From NCBI RefSeq assembly GCF_016135805.1, contig NZ_JADWOX010000027.1, forward strand, positions 1-44,832: a stretch of 44,832 nucleotides of DNA, read 5' to 3'. This DNA comes from Caulobacter hibisci. Lineage in GTDB: Bacteria > Pseudomonadota > Alphaproteobacteria > Caulobacterales > Caulobacteraceae. Under the pieces are notes generated by a model. It did no database searches and was not told where the DNA came from. It saw only the letters and a list, made by a program, of their open reading frames with translations. Numbering within the stretch: the first letter of the stretch is position 1; each line of letters starts with the position of its first letter. This document shows, piece by piece, positions 17,622 through 26,230 of the stretch. Both the position numbers and the translations under genes were made by a program.

Positions 17622-18371
17622 TCAGAGGCCGCGCCGCAGAAGGGCGAGGTATCCGCCACGCATCATCGCCCGGCCCGTCCGAGCAAGCCTGATGGTGACG
17701 TCGCGCAAGGATGAGGTGCGCCATCCCTCATCGACCGCTTCGGCGCCGAAGATCGTCTCGGCGATGCCGCGGTAGGAGCGCCCTTCGAGCGCGCCATCCA
17801 GAGCGCAGAGACTTCTGGCGAGACGCTGACGCTGCAGCGGTGTCAGCTGAGAAGACGCCGCCGGCCGTCCACTCACGGTGCGCTCAAGCGCGTCCACGGC
17901 GCGAAGGCGAAGACCAAGCTCGCCGTCGAAAGTCAGCAGCACCGCGAGCGGCCCACCGCCCTCCCCGCCGCGTCCAAGCCGCATCTGCAAACCCGATGGA
18001 AGCCGGACATGGACGCCGCTCTCCCCTTCGCGCGTCATGCCGCTCGGCGTCGCGAGCGCGCTCTTGGTGCGATCGCCAGCAAGGTCTACGACGAGGGCCG
18101 GCGCGATATCGGCGCGCCAAAAGACGCTCGCCTGCTCGGCAGGCAGCAGAGGATCTGCCGCAAACTCAAGTCCCCAGCGCCGGTCGAGTGCGCGATCGTC
18201 ACCATCGCCAAGATCGCCGCCTGCATCGTATTCGGTTCGGTAGTCGGGATTGCGCCTGAGGAACTCCCACGCCAAGGCGGGGACGGTTAGCCGGGCAAAG
18301 GCGCGCCAGCCGCCGCCAGGCCCGCTCGCCGGCGGCCGTGCAGGTCTCGGTGGAGACGACGCCGCGGCCAT
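17622..18371 (-). CDS. DUF6499-DUF2285 regulator, FseA-like activator of excision
   Basis: A 249-residue protein. Near the N-terminus is a DUF6499 signature (ALAWEFLRRNPDYRTEY, about residues 33-49). The last 80 residues carry DUF2285, an HTH-like domain (LCALDGALEGRSYRGIAETIFG followed by RTSSLRDVTIRLARTGRAMM). In ICEMlSymR7A the equivalent halves are separate genes joined by programmed frameshifting to make FseA, which activates rdfS; here both are in one frame. The rdfS-like gene follows after 129 bp, the place for an FseA-responsive promoter. The start is uncertain: 18371 is used; an ATG at 18417 opens a different frame that ends inside this gene. Confidence 0.72.
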   Translation of the reverse strand: MAAASSPPRPARPPASGPGGGWRAFARLTVPALAWEFLRRNPDYRTEYDAGGDLGDGDDRALDRRWGLEFAADPLLPAEQASVFWRADIAPALVVDLAGDRTKSALATPSGMTREGESGVHVRLPSGLQMRLGRGGEGGGPLAVLLTFDGELGLRLRAVDALERTVSGRPAASSQLTPLQRQRLARSLCALDGALEGRSYRGIAETIFGAEAVDEGWRTSSLRDVTIRLARTGRAMMRGGYLALLRRGL

Positions 18372-18537
18372 AGGCCAATGGCGCCAGAAACACCGCCTCC
18401 AACCGAAGCGTGGCCATGACCGGGCTAGGGTCTAAACCCTTATTGACTTGGCATTCGGTGCGAATTGGCCACGCTTGGCCGCGCTCTACGGCTGATCGCC
18501 GCGTGGCTTCTCAATAGTATCCGCGCAATCCGCGCGG

Positions 18538-18882
18538 CTATTTGGCGGTCTTTCCAGAAATCGCGGCCTCAATAATGCCGGCGATCCAGGGAAGCTCATC
18601 ATGGGGCAGCGAAGTTAGTTGATCGAACATGTGCGCCAGCAAGTCAGCACGTCCATCGCCAGCAGCATAACCGCCTGAGCCAAACAGATCGCGAACCTCG
18701 ATGCCCAGCACCGCAGCGATTGCCGAAAGCGTCTTGAAAGTGGGTGCAGACTCGCCGCGCTCAATTCGGCTGATCGCACCAAACTGTCGATCGATCCGCT
18801 CGGCGAGTTGAGGCTGGGTCAGGCCTGCGCGCTCGCGGTGATAGCGCACGAGCGCTCCAACCTGCTGCTGCAAACTCGCCAT
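18538..18882 (-). CDS. XRE-family transcriptional regulator
   Basis: A 114-residue protein with an XRE helix-turn-helix in residues about 8-62 (LVRYHRERAGLTQPQLAERI, FGAISRIERGESAPTFKTLSAIA). The C-terminal third is probably for dimerisation. The ATG at 18882 is preceded by AGGTG; a GTG three codons earlier is less well spaced. It is divergent from the ECF sigma gene, with a 29-bp perfect palindrome in the shared 150-bp gap that is a natural operator candidate. It could control either the conjugation operon or the start of the lasso locus. Which one cannot be read from sequence. Confidence 0.82.
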   Translation of the reverse strand: MASLQQQVGALVRYHRERAGLTQPQLAERIDRQFGAISRIERGESAPTFKTLSAIAAVLGIEVRDLFGSGGYAAGDGRADLLAHMFDQLTSLPHDELPWIAGIIEAAISGKTAK

Positions 18883-18962
18883 CGACAACACCTACCCCGC
18901 GACGGGGCAATGGTGGGTCAGAGCAGCCCAGCCACACAGAGCTCAGAAAGATTAGAAATATC

Positions 18963-18991
18963 ATCAACTAGGCTTTTCAAGCCTAGTTGAT
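18963..18991. promoter_or_regulatory. 29-bp perfect palindrome between divergent regulator and sigma genes
   Basis: Two 13-bp arms (18963-18975, ATCAACTAGGCTT; 18979-18991) flank a TTC spacer. It lies in an unusually A/T-rich gap between the XRE gene (minus) and the sigma gene (plus). There is no T-run after it, and no gene ends here, so an operator is more likely than a terminator. Its position inside the gap argues against the TTG at 18987 as a start for the sigma gene. Confidence 0.6.
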
Positions 18992-19031
18992 TGTAGGAAT
19001 CTGTGGGTCAACCTTAGGTCGGACCCATCCC

Positions 19032-19547
19032 GTGGACGGATCAACACCCGCTTTCGAGCCCAGCCCCAAACTTTCCGCCGCGCTCGACCGCGTGTTCCGT
19101 CGCTACCATGGCTGGCTGAGCACCATGCTGCGAAAGCGCTACGGCGCCGCGGCCGCTGAAGACCTGGCGCAGGACACATTCTTGCGCGCGGCCCGCTACC
19201 GGTTCGACGACGACGTTCGCTATCCCAAGGCCCTACTGATGCGGATCGCCGACAATCTGGCGCGGGACCAGCAGCGCCGCGACCTTAGCCGGCCGCTAGA
19301 CAATGTGGATGACGAGACACTGGGGTCGGTCGGCTACCCAGCGCCGCAGGTGGAAGCGGTGACATTCAAGGAGGTCCTGCTAGCGCTCCCGCCAGAGTTG
19401 CGCGATGTTTTCATCCTGAGCCATGTCGAGGGGCTGACCTACGCGGAGATTGCGCGCCTCAAGGGCTTGCCCTTGACCACCGTTCATCACCGAATGCGCA
19501 AGGCTCTCGAACGGGTGTCAGCGGCGATGCGAGACGAGCAGGATTAG
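19032..19547 (+). CDS. ECF sigma factor (FecI-like) of the lasso locus
   Basis: A 171-residue group-4 sigma factor. Region 2 is visible as LSTMLRKRYGAAAAEDLAQDTFLRAARY and ALLMRIADNLARDQQRR; region 4 as LPPELRDVFILSHVEGLTYAEIARLKGL with the recognition helix TVHHRMRKALERV. It would direct RNA polymerase to the receptor operon when released by FecR. The start is the GTG at 19032; the longer TTG start at 18987 lies inside the palindrome. The next gene, FecR, starts three bases after its stop. Sigma/FecR/TonB-receptor/isopeptidase order matches astexin-type lasso loci. Confidence 0.9.
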   Translation: MDGSTPAFEPSPKLSAALDRVFRRYHGWLSTMLRKRYGAAAAEDLAQDTFLRAARYRFDDDVRYPKALLMRIADNLARDQQRRDLSRPLDNVDDETLGSVGYPAPQVEAVTFKEVLLALPPELRDVFILSHVEGLTYAEIARLKGLPLTTVHHRMRKALERVSAAMRDEQD

Positions 19548-19550
19548 GGC

Positions 19551-20543
19551 GTGATGATCGGAGATCGGCAAAGGATCCGCCGCCGCGACAAGGAAGCGGC
19601 GGGCTGGTTTACGCGCCTCAACGACACGTCCGTGCCGGTTGATGCAATTGAAGCGTTCGACGCCTGGCGCTCCAAGCCGGCCAATGACGCCGCCTACCGC
19701 CGCATGGAGGATATCGCGCGCGGCGCCAGCTCGCTGAAGTCCGACCCGGAGATCGCCGCGCTGGCCACTCAAGCGCGACAGCCCGCTTCGCGCGACCGGC
19801 CCGCGCCCTTGGCGCAGCGGCCGCCCCGCTATTTGACAGGCCTCGCGTTCGCGGGGGCCATCGCGGTTAGCGCTGCAGTCGTCATCGCCCTGCCCCGCTC
19901 CACCTATTCCACCGGCGTGGGCGAGCAGACGATCGCCCGGCTCGACGACGGCTCCGCGGTGCGCCTCAACACCGATACGCGCTTACGCGTGCGGTTCACT
20001 GCGGGCGAGCGACGCATCGAGCTGCTGCAAGGCGAGGCCTTTTTCGACGTCGCCCACGATGGCGCCCGCCCGTTCGTGGTCAGCGCCGGGGACGCTCAGG
20101 TCCGTGCGCTTGGCACCCGCTTCGACGTGCGCCGCGACGGGCATGCCGTCCAGGTCGTGCTGGCGCAGGGCAAGGTTCGCGTCACCCAGGCGCGCCAGGA
20201 CCGCGCCTGGACGATGACCCCCGGCCAGGCCCTGACGCTCTCGCCAACCCAAGCGCCCGCCGCGCCCGCCTCGGTCGATGTGGCCGCGAGCACCAGCTGG
20301 ACGAGTGGACGTCTGTCGTTCGACGGCGTGCCGCTGAGTCAGGCCGTGGCCGAAATCAATCGCTACAGCCGCCGCAAGATCGTGCTCGACGCCGATGCGC
20401 CCAGCCAGCAGCGCGTCACGGGCGCCTTCAAGGTCGGTGACAGCGACAGCTTCATCGCCGCCGTCGGCGCGATCTATGGCCTAGAGCCCAAGGCGCGGTG
20501 GGATGGATCGGTCGTCCTGACCCCCACCGGCGCGCCGTCATAA
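19551..20543 (+). CDS. FecR-family anti-sigma factor
   Basis: About 330 residues. Order of parts: an N-terminal DUF4880 sigma-binding region (residues about 12-55, EAAGWFTRLND...FDAWRSKPAN), one membrane helix (about 95-113, LTGLAFAGAIAVSAAVVIAL), a periplasmic FecR domain (about 118-215, RLDDGSAVRLNTDTRLRV, GEAFFDVAHDGARPFVV), and a C-terminal DUF4974/secretin-like part (LSFDGVPLSQAVAEINRYS). It holds the sigma factor at the membrane and releases it when the TonB receptor signals ligand. The start is GTG at 19551 or the adjoining ATG at 19554. Confidence 0.93.
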   Translation: MMIGDRQRIRRRDKEAAGWFTRLNDTSVPVDAIEAFDAWRSKPANDAAYRRMEDIARGASSLKSDPEIAALATQARQPASRDRPAPLAQRPPRYLTGLAFAGAIAVSAAVVIALPRSTYSTGVGEQTIARLDDGSAVRLNTDTRLRVRFTAGERRIELLQGEAFFDVAHDGARPFVVSAGDAQVRALGTRFDVRRDGHAVQVVLAQGKVRVTQARQDRAWTMTPGQALTLSPTQAPAAPASVDVAASTSWTSGRLSFDGVPLSQAVAEINRYSRRKIVLDADAPSQQRVTGAFKVGDSDSFIAAVGAIYGLEPKARWDGSVVLTPTGAPS

Positions 20544-20652
20544 TTTTTTCACAGCCCAACTACCAAGCCCCTCGCCCGCCCGCGTCCTACACGAGCGAGG
20601 GTTGATCAAGCCGCGTCACCAGACGCCGCCCTCGCCAAGGGGGAGACGGAAC

Positions 20653-23600
20653 ATGGGAAGACATTGGACGTCGCTTGAGCGCTTGGCCTTGCTGGGAACG
20701 GCCGCGGTCGTGGCGCTGCACGCCAGCGGCGCGGCCGCCGCCGACAAGAGCCTGGAGATCACCTCGCCCAAGGGGCCGCTCGGTCCGGCGATCGTGCGGC
20801 TGGCCGAGCTCTACGATATCCGGGTCATGGCGCCGACGGAGCTGGTGGCGGGCCGCTTCGCGCCCGCGATCAGGGGCCGCTACACCGCGCGCGAAGCGAT
20901 CGACCGCCTGCTGCTCGGCAGCGGCCTGGAGACCTTCCAAGCCGCCGCCGGCGTGCTCGTCGTGCGGCCGGTGCGCCTGCCCGTCTCGATCCAACGCTCG
21001 GTGTCCGGCGCGGGGCCGATCAAGGCGGACGACGCCCCGCTGGCTTTGCAGCCGGCAGACCTCGTCGCCGCCGACGACGTGACCGCGCTCGAGGAGATCG
21101 TTGTCGGCACCCATCTTCGCGGCGGCCGTGAGCGCGCTTCGCCGGTCGTGACCCTGGGCCAGGCCGACATCGATCGCGGCGGCTATATCAGCGTCGGCGA
21201 TGCGCTGATGGCTCTGCCCCAGACCTTTGGCGGCACGGCCAGCGATCGCACCAACGCCATCGGCGCGGACGCCACCGGCACCAATGCCGGCCGCTCGACG
21301 GGCGTGAACCTGCGCGGCCTCGGCGCCGACGCCACCCTGGTGCTGGTCAACGGTCGGCGCATGGCCGGGGCCGGCATCATGGCCGATTTCTCTGACGTCG
21401 CGGGCCTGCCGCTGGCGGCGGTCGAGCGCATCGAAGTGCTGCTCGACGGCGCCTCGGCGCTCTATGGCTCGGACGCGGTCGGCGGGGTCGTCAACATCGT
21501 GATGCGCGACCGCTTCGAGGGCTTGGAGACCCGCGCGCGCCTTGGCGCGGCGACCCAAGGCGGCCTTGCCCAGCGCCAGCTAAGCCAGACCTATGGCAAG
21601 GCCTGGTCGACGGGCTCGATGGTGGCCAGCGCCGAATATCAGCGCACCGGCAATGTCCGGGCCGCCGATCGGGCCTATCTGGCCAATGCCGACCTGCGCG
21701 AATTCGGCGGCGCCGACCACCGGCTCTACTACGCCCAGCCGGCCAACATCCTCGGCTCCAACTACCTGCCCGCCTACGCCATCCCGGCCGGGCAGAGCGG
21801 CACGGCCCTGACGCCGTCCTCGTTCACGACCGGGCCGTTCAACTACACCAACCAGAACGCGGTGATGGACGCCCTGCCCAGCCAGGAGCGCTTCGGCCTC
21901 TACCTGGCCGGCAAGCAGGCGCTGGGCGAGCGCGTCACCCTGGACGGCGAAATCCGCTACAGCGATCGCCGCTACAGCCTCTGGAACCTCGCGCCCCTGG
22001 CGACCCTGACGGTGACCTCGGCCAATCCCTATTTCGTCTCGCCGACGGGGGCCAGCAGCCACCTGATCGCCTACGATTTCCAGAACGAGACCGGGGCCTC
22101 GAAGAACACCGGCTCGGTGCAAAGCCGCAACTACGTCCTGGGCGCCAAGGTCGTCCTGCCGGCCGACTGGCGGCTGGACGCCTACGCGGTCCACGGCGAG
22201 GAGATCTCGCTCAACCGCAACACCGGTCTCGTCAATTCCGCGGCGCTGAACGAGGCGCTGGGCAATACCGCCGACAGCCCCCTCTCCAGCTACAGCGCCA
22301 GCCGGGACGGCTACTTCAACCCGTTCATCGGCCAGGGCCGCAACAGCCAGGCGGTGCTCGATTTCGTCGTCTCCGGCTGGGACACGCGGCGCACCATCGG
22401 TCAGCTCGACACCGCCAGCGTCACGGCCGACGGGGCGCTGTTCAAGCTGCCGGCCGGATCGGTGCGCCTGGCGCTCGGTGCCCAGGTCCGCACCGAAACC
22501 CTGAAGACCACCGGGGTCACGACCTCGACCTCGCTGACGCCGATCGCCGGCTTCACGCGTCGGGGCGAGCGCACGGTGAAGGCGGCCTTCGCCGAAGCGC
22601 GCGTGCCGCTCTTCGGCCCCGACTTCAGGCGCACGGGCTTTGAGCGCCTGGAGCTGTCGGCCGCCGTCCGCCACGAGGCCTATGAGGGCGGCATGGCCGC
22701 CACAACACCTAAGGTCGGGGTGGCCTGGGCGCCGGTCGAGCCCCTGACGCTGCGGGCCACCTACGGGGAGTCTTTTCGCGCCCCCTCGATCGGCCAGTTG
22801 ACCGACGCCCAGGGCGCGACCCCTGTGCGCCTCAGCAATGGCGCAACCTCGGTGCTGACCCTGATCCTCTATGGCGGCAATCCGAGCCTCAAGCCCGAGA
22901 CCGCCAAGTCCTGGACGGCCGGCTTCGATTTCGCCCCGCAGAGCCGGCCGCAGCTTCGGCTGTCGGGCACGGTGTTCGAGACGAAGTTTGAAAACCGCAT
23001 CGGGCGGCCTGCGATCAACTACCTGGCCACCATCCTGACGGCTTCGGACCTGGCGCCGTTCCGCACCTATGTCAGCCCGGCCACCAATGCGGCGGACCTG
23101 GCCCTGGTGAAGTCCTACCTCACCAACGCCTCGGCCGCGGCCCAGGCGCTCTATACGCCGGAGGCCTATGGCGCGATCGGCGACGCCCGCTACGTCAACG
23201 CCGGCAGCTTCACGGTGAGCGGCGTCGACCTGACCGGCAGCTGGCGCACCACGGTGCGCGAGGACCCGCTGACCTTCAGCGGCAACGTCTCCTGGCTGAC
23301 GGCCTATAAGCGCAAGGTCACCCAGACCTCCACGGCGGTCGAGCTGGCGGGCCTGGCCGGCTATCCGGCCGACCTGCGCGCGCGGCTGTCGGCGGCGTGG
23401 ACCCATGGCGAGGTCACCACCACCCTGTCGGCCAATCACACCGGTGACCTGCACACCGAGACCGGTCGGCGCATGGCCTCGCTGACCACCTTCGACCTGC
23501 AGGCCCAGTGGACGCCCAAGGCCAGCCAGGGGGCCTGGCGCGGAACGAGCGTGGCCCTGACGGTCACCAACCTGCTCGACAAGGACCCGCCGTTCTACGA

Positions 23601-23685
23601 CTCCCCGCAGTACGTCGGCTATGACCCAGCCAACTACGATCCAAGCGGCCGCGTCGTGGCGCTGCAGCTGACCAAGGCCTGGTAA
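20653..23685 (+). CDS. FecA-type TonB-dependent receptor/transducer, probable lasso-peptide receptor
   Basis: A 1010-residue outer-membrane receptor. The ATG at 20653 follows GGGAG and gives a signal peptide ending near residue 27 (HASGAAAA). An STN signalling domain follows (about 32-105, LEITSPKGPLGPAIVRLAEL). Then come a TonB-box-like EEIVVGTH, a plug domain (DALMALPQTFGG, GVNLRGLGADATLVLVNGRR) and a barrel ending in the aromatic KAW. The STN domain marks it as a transducer that talks to FecR. In lasso loci with an isopeptidase this receptor is presumed to import the locus's own peptide; ligand identity here is an inference. Confidence 0.93.
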   Translation: MGRHWTSLERLALLGTAAVVALHASGAAAADKSLEITSPKGPLGPAIVRLAELYDIRVMAPTELVAGRFAPAIRGRYTAREAIDRLLLGSGLETFQAAAGVLVVRPVRLPVSIQRSVSGAGPIKADDAPLALQPADLVAADDVTALEEIVVGTHLRGGRERASPVVTLGQADIDRGGYISVGDALMALPQTFGGTASDRTNAIGADATGTNAGRSTGVNLRGLGADATLVLVNGRRMAGAGIMADFSDVAGLPLAAVERIEVLLDGASALYGSDAVGGVVNIVMRDRFEGLETRARLGAATQGGLAQRQLSQTYGKAWSTGSMVASAEYQRTGNVRAADRAYLANADLREFGGADHRLYYAQPANILGSNYLPAYAIPAGQSGTALTPSSFTTGPFNYTNQNAVMDALPSQERFGLYLAGKQALGERVTLDGEIRYSDRRYSLWNLAPLATLTVTSANPYFVSPTGASSHLIAYDFQNETGASKNTGSVQSRNYVLGAKVVLPADWRLDAYAVHGEEISLNRNTGLVNSAALNEALGNTADSPLSSYSASRDGYFNPFIGQGRNSQAVLDFVVSGWDTRRTIGQLDTASVTADGALFKLPAGSVRLALGAQVRTETLKTTGVTTSTSLTPIAGFTRRGERTVKAAFAEARVPLFGPDFRRTGFERLELSAAVRHEAYEGGMAATTPKVGVAWAPVEPLTLRATYGESFRAPSIGQLTDAQGATPVRLSNGATSVLTLILYGGNPSLKPETAKSWTAGFDFAPQSRPQLRLSGTVFETKFENRIGRPAINYLATILTASDLAPFRTYVSPATNAADLALVKSYLTNASAAAQALYTPEAYGAIGDARYVNAGSFTVSGVDLTGSWRTTVREDPLTFSGNVSWLTAYKRKVTQTSTAVELAGLAGYPADLRARLSAAWTHGEVTTTLSANHTGDLHTETGRRMASLTTFDLQAQWTPKASQGAWRGTSVALTVTNLLDKDPPFYDSPQYVGYDPANYDPSGRVVALQLTKAW

Positions 23686-23725
23686 CCGGCCTCTCCCCCC
23701 AAAAGACCCTGGAGCTCGAACCGTC

Positions 23726-26230
23726 ATGCGATCTTTCGCAGGGCCGGCGCTCGCCTGCGCGCTGGCTGCAACCTCCGCCCTGGCTGGGCCGGCGCCTCAG
23801 GCCGCGTCCCAGATCGCGCCCAAGATCGCGGCAGGGCTCGCCCCGCTTCGCCCCTACACCATCGACGACATGCTCGGTCTGGAGCAGTTCGGCCGGGCGG
23901 TGTTCTCGGGCGATGGGCGGCGGCTGGTGTTCGAGCGCCAGGGTCCATGGACCGCCGCGGGGCGCTGGGACCTCGACTGGCTGACGCCCCAGCGCACCAG
24001 CCGGCTCTATGTCGTCGACCTTGGCGCCGGCGCGGCGGGCGAGCCCGCCCGTCTGCTGACCTCCGAAGACGGCGTTGGCGAAACCCTCGGCGCCCTGTCG
24101 CCCGACGGCCGCCGCCTGATCGTCTATCGCCTCAAGGACCGGTTCCGGGAGCTGGGCGTCGTCGAACTGGCCACCGGCCAGACGCTCTGGTCGGGGCTGA
24201 TGGTCGAGCCGGAGGTGTTCACCGCCCAGGCGCGCTGGCGGAGCGACCGCGAGGTCGTGGCCATCGCCACCACGCCCGACACGCCGTCCTTCCTGCTGGG
24301 GCGCGGCTGGCAGGGCAAGGCGCGGCAAGCCGCGGCCTGGCGCGCCGCAGAGGACGGAGCGACGACCGTCACCGTGCTCAAGGGCGGGGCCGGCGCGACG
24401 GACAATCCGCGCTGGCCGGAGGTCTCGCTGGCGGCGCTGGATGTCGAAACCGGTAAGGTGCGCCCCCTGGCGCGCGGGCCGTTCTTCGATCTTCGCCTGT
24501 CGCCGGACGGACGCACCGCCGCCCTCACCGCTCTTGAAGAGCCCGTGACCATCGACGCGCAGGCCCCGGTCGAGAACAACGCCTTCGATCGTCGGCGGCG
24601 GCTGGTGCTGGTGGACTTGGCCAGCGGCCAGGTCCGCCGCCCCTGCGCCGGCTGCGACATGGTCGGCTACCTGATGAGCTGGTCGCCGGACGGGCGCGAG
24701 GTGATCATCGCCGCCCGTCCCGATGACAAGGCCGGCGACTGGCGGCGGGTTCGCTACTGGCGGCTGTCTGTCGACGGCGACGCCCGTCTCGTCGACCCCG
24801 ACCTCGCGCCCGGCGCCTTGCACGAGGCCGGCGGCACGACCTTGCGGCTCGTCCCCGACGCCGGCTGGATCGGCACGCGCCCGGTCGTCCTGGCCGCGGC
24901 GGGCGGCGACACGGCGGCCTGGTGGCGGGTTGACGCCGACCGGCGCTCACGCCTGACGCCCGCCCTGCCGGCCGCTTCGGCGCGCCGGACGGCGATGCTG
25001 GGCCAGCGCATCGTCGTCCGCGGCGATAACGGCCTCATACCGCTTGGCCGATCAACGCCGCTGGTGACCGACTCGACGCTCAGTTCGCCTTTCCCGGTCC
25101 TGCCCGGAGACCTGCCGGGCGTCGTCCTGGCGACCGACAAGGACCGCTCGCGCCTGCTGACCGCCGGCGACAGCCCCCGCCCCGCCGCGGTCCTGCCGGC
25201 CGACACCCAGGCGATCGCAGCCGCGCCCGCCACCGGCGCGGTGCTGGCCCTCTCGCGCAGCCGCGTCGGCGTCGCCTCGCTCGTCCTCGCCCAACGCGGA
25301 CAGCCGCTCCGGACGCTGGCGAAGATCAACACCGGGCTTGAGCAAATCGACGCCGCGCCGCCGACGCCGATCGTCCACCAGACGCCGCGCGGCGAGACCG
25401 TGACCAGCTGGCTCTACCGTCCGACCGCGCACGGCCCCGGCGACCATCGCCCGCTCATCGTCGTGCCCTATCCAGGCTCCAGCTACATCGCGCCGCCTGC
25501 GGGCGATGCGCCGGACGCCCAAGGCTTCGCGGTCAATGTCCGCGCCATGGTCGGGGCCGGCTATGCGGTCCTGGTCCCCAGCCTGCCGATCGCCCCGACC
25601 GCCGATCCCGCCGAGGGCCTGGGCGCGGCCATACTGGCGGCGGTCGATGCGGCCCTGGCGGCCGATCCTGGCCTGTCGCGCACGCGGCTGGCGGTCTGGG
25701 GCCAGAGCTTCGGCGGCTTTGGCGCCCTGACGGCCGCGACCCAGGCATCGCGCTTCAAAGCCGTCGTCGCCTCCGCCGCCACCGTCGACTTCTACGCCAT
25801 GTATGGCGCTCAAGGCGCGACGGCGATCACCACCCCCGAGGTCTCGCTGCACGTCTCCAGCATGTTTGGCTGGGCCGAGGCCGGACAGGGTCGCATGCTG
25901 GCGCCGCCCTGGCGCGATCCGGCTCGATACGGGCGCGCCAGCCCGCTCCTCTTCGCCGACAGGATCACCGCCCCGGTGCTGCTGATCGAGGGCGACAGCG
26001 ACATCCATTCGGGCCAGGCCATGGAGATGTTCACCGCGCTCTATCGCCAGGGCAAGCCTGTGGAGCTGCTCGCCTATGGCGGCGAAGGCCATGTGGTGAT
26101 CTCGCCGGCCAATGTCCGCGACGTCTATGGGCGGGCCTTCGCCTTCCTTCAGGCGGTGCTGGGGGCCGAAGGCTCCAGCACGCCGGCCGCAGGCGCGTCG
26201 GAGGCGGCCTCGCCGCGCGCCTCCCAATAG
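23726..26230 (+). CDS. Lasso-peptide isopeptidase (S9 prolyl-oligopeptidase-like, AtxE-type)
   Basis: An 834-residue serine hydrolase that would open the ring isopeptide bond of a lasso peptide. A short signal peptide (about residues 1-20) suggests periplasmic location. The N-terminal 500 residues form a beta-propeller-like region (YTIDDMLGLEQFGRAVFSGDGRRLVFE). The C-terminal alpha/beta hydrolase has Ser661 in GQSFGGFG, Asp757 or Asp759 in GDSDIHSGQ, and His789 in GGEGHVV. The gene starts 40 bp after the receptor stop. Its last 82 bp overlap the 3' end of the convergent cyclase gene. Gene context separates it from ordinary S9 peptidases. Confidence 0.9.
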   Translation: MRSFAGPALACALAATSALAGPAPQAASQIAPKIAAGLAPLRPYTIDDMLGLEQFGRAVFSGDGRRLVFERQGPWTAAGRWDLDWLTPQRTSRLYVVDLGAGAAGEPARLLTSEDGVGETLGALSPDGRRLIVYRLKDRFRELGVVELATGQTLWSGLMVEPEVFTAQARWRSDREVVAIATTPDTPSFLLGRGWQGKARQAAAWRAAEDGATTVTVLKGGAGATDNPRWPEVSLAALDVETGKVRPLARGPFFDLRLSPDGRTAALTALEEPVTIDAQAPVENNAFDRRRRLVLVDLASGQVRRPCAGCDMVGYLMSWSPDGREVIIAARPDDKAGDWRRVRYWRLSVDGDARLVDPDLAPGALHEAGGTTLRLVPDAGWIGTRPVVLAAAGGDTAAWWRVDADRRSRLTPALPAASARRTAMLGQRIVVRGDNGLIPLGRSTPLVTDSTLSSPFPVLPGDLPGVVLATDKDRSRLLTAGDSPRPAAVLPADTQAIAAAPATGAVLALSRSRVGVASLVLAQRGQPLRTLAKINTGLEQIDAAPPTPIVHQTPRGETVTSWLYRPTAHGPGDHRPLIVVPYPGSSYIAPPAGDAPDAQGFAVNVRAMVGAGYAVLVPSLPIAPTADPAEGLGAAILAAVDAALAADPGLSRTRLAVWGQSFGGFGALTAATQASRFKAVVASAATVDFYAMYGAQGATAITTPEVSLHVSSMFGWAEAGQGRMLAPPWRDPARYGRASPLLFADRITAPVLLIEGDSDIHSGQAMEMFTALYRQGKPVELLAYGGEGHVVISPANVRDVYGRAFAFLQAVLGAEGSSTPAAGASEAASPRASQ

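Noticed and set aside
18987..19031. Upstream TTG start for the ECF sigma gene
   Set aside because: The TTG lies inside the perfect palindrome, and the added residues have no sigma-factor similarity.
20544..20652. Possible ECF-type promoter ahead of the receptor (CAAC and CGTC elements)
   Set aside because: The spacing of 22 bp is too long for a standard ECF promoter; no convincing match.
21580..23727. 715-codon minus-strand frame opposite the TonB receptor
   Set aside because: Shadow frame with low-complexity Gly/Arg/Ala product; the plus strand encodes an obvious receptor.
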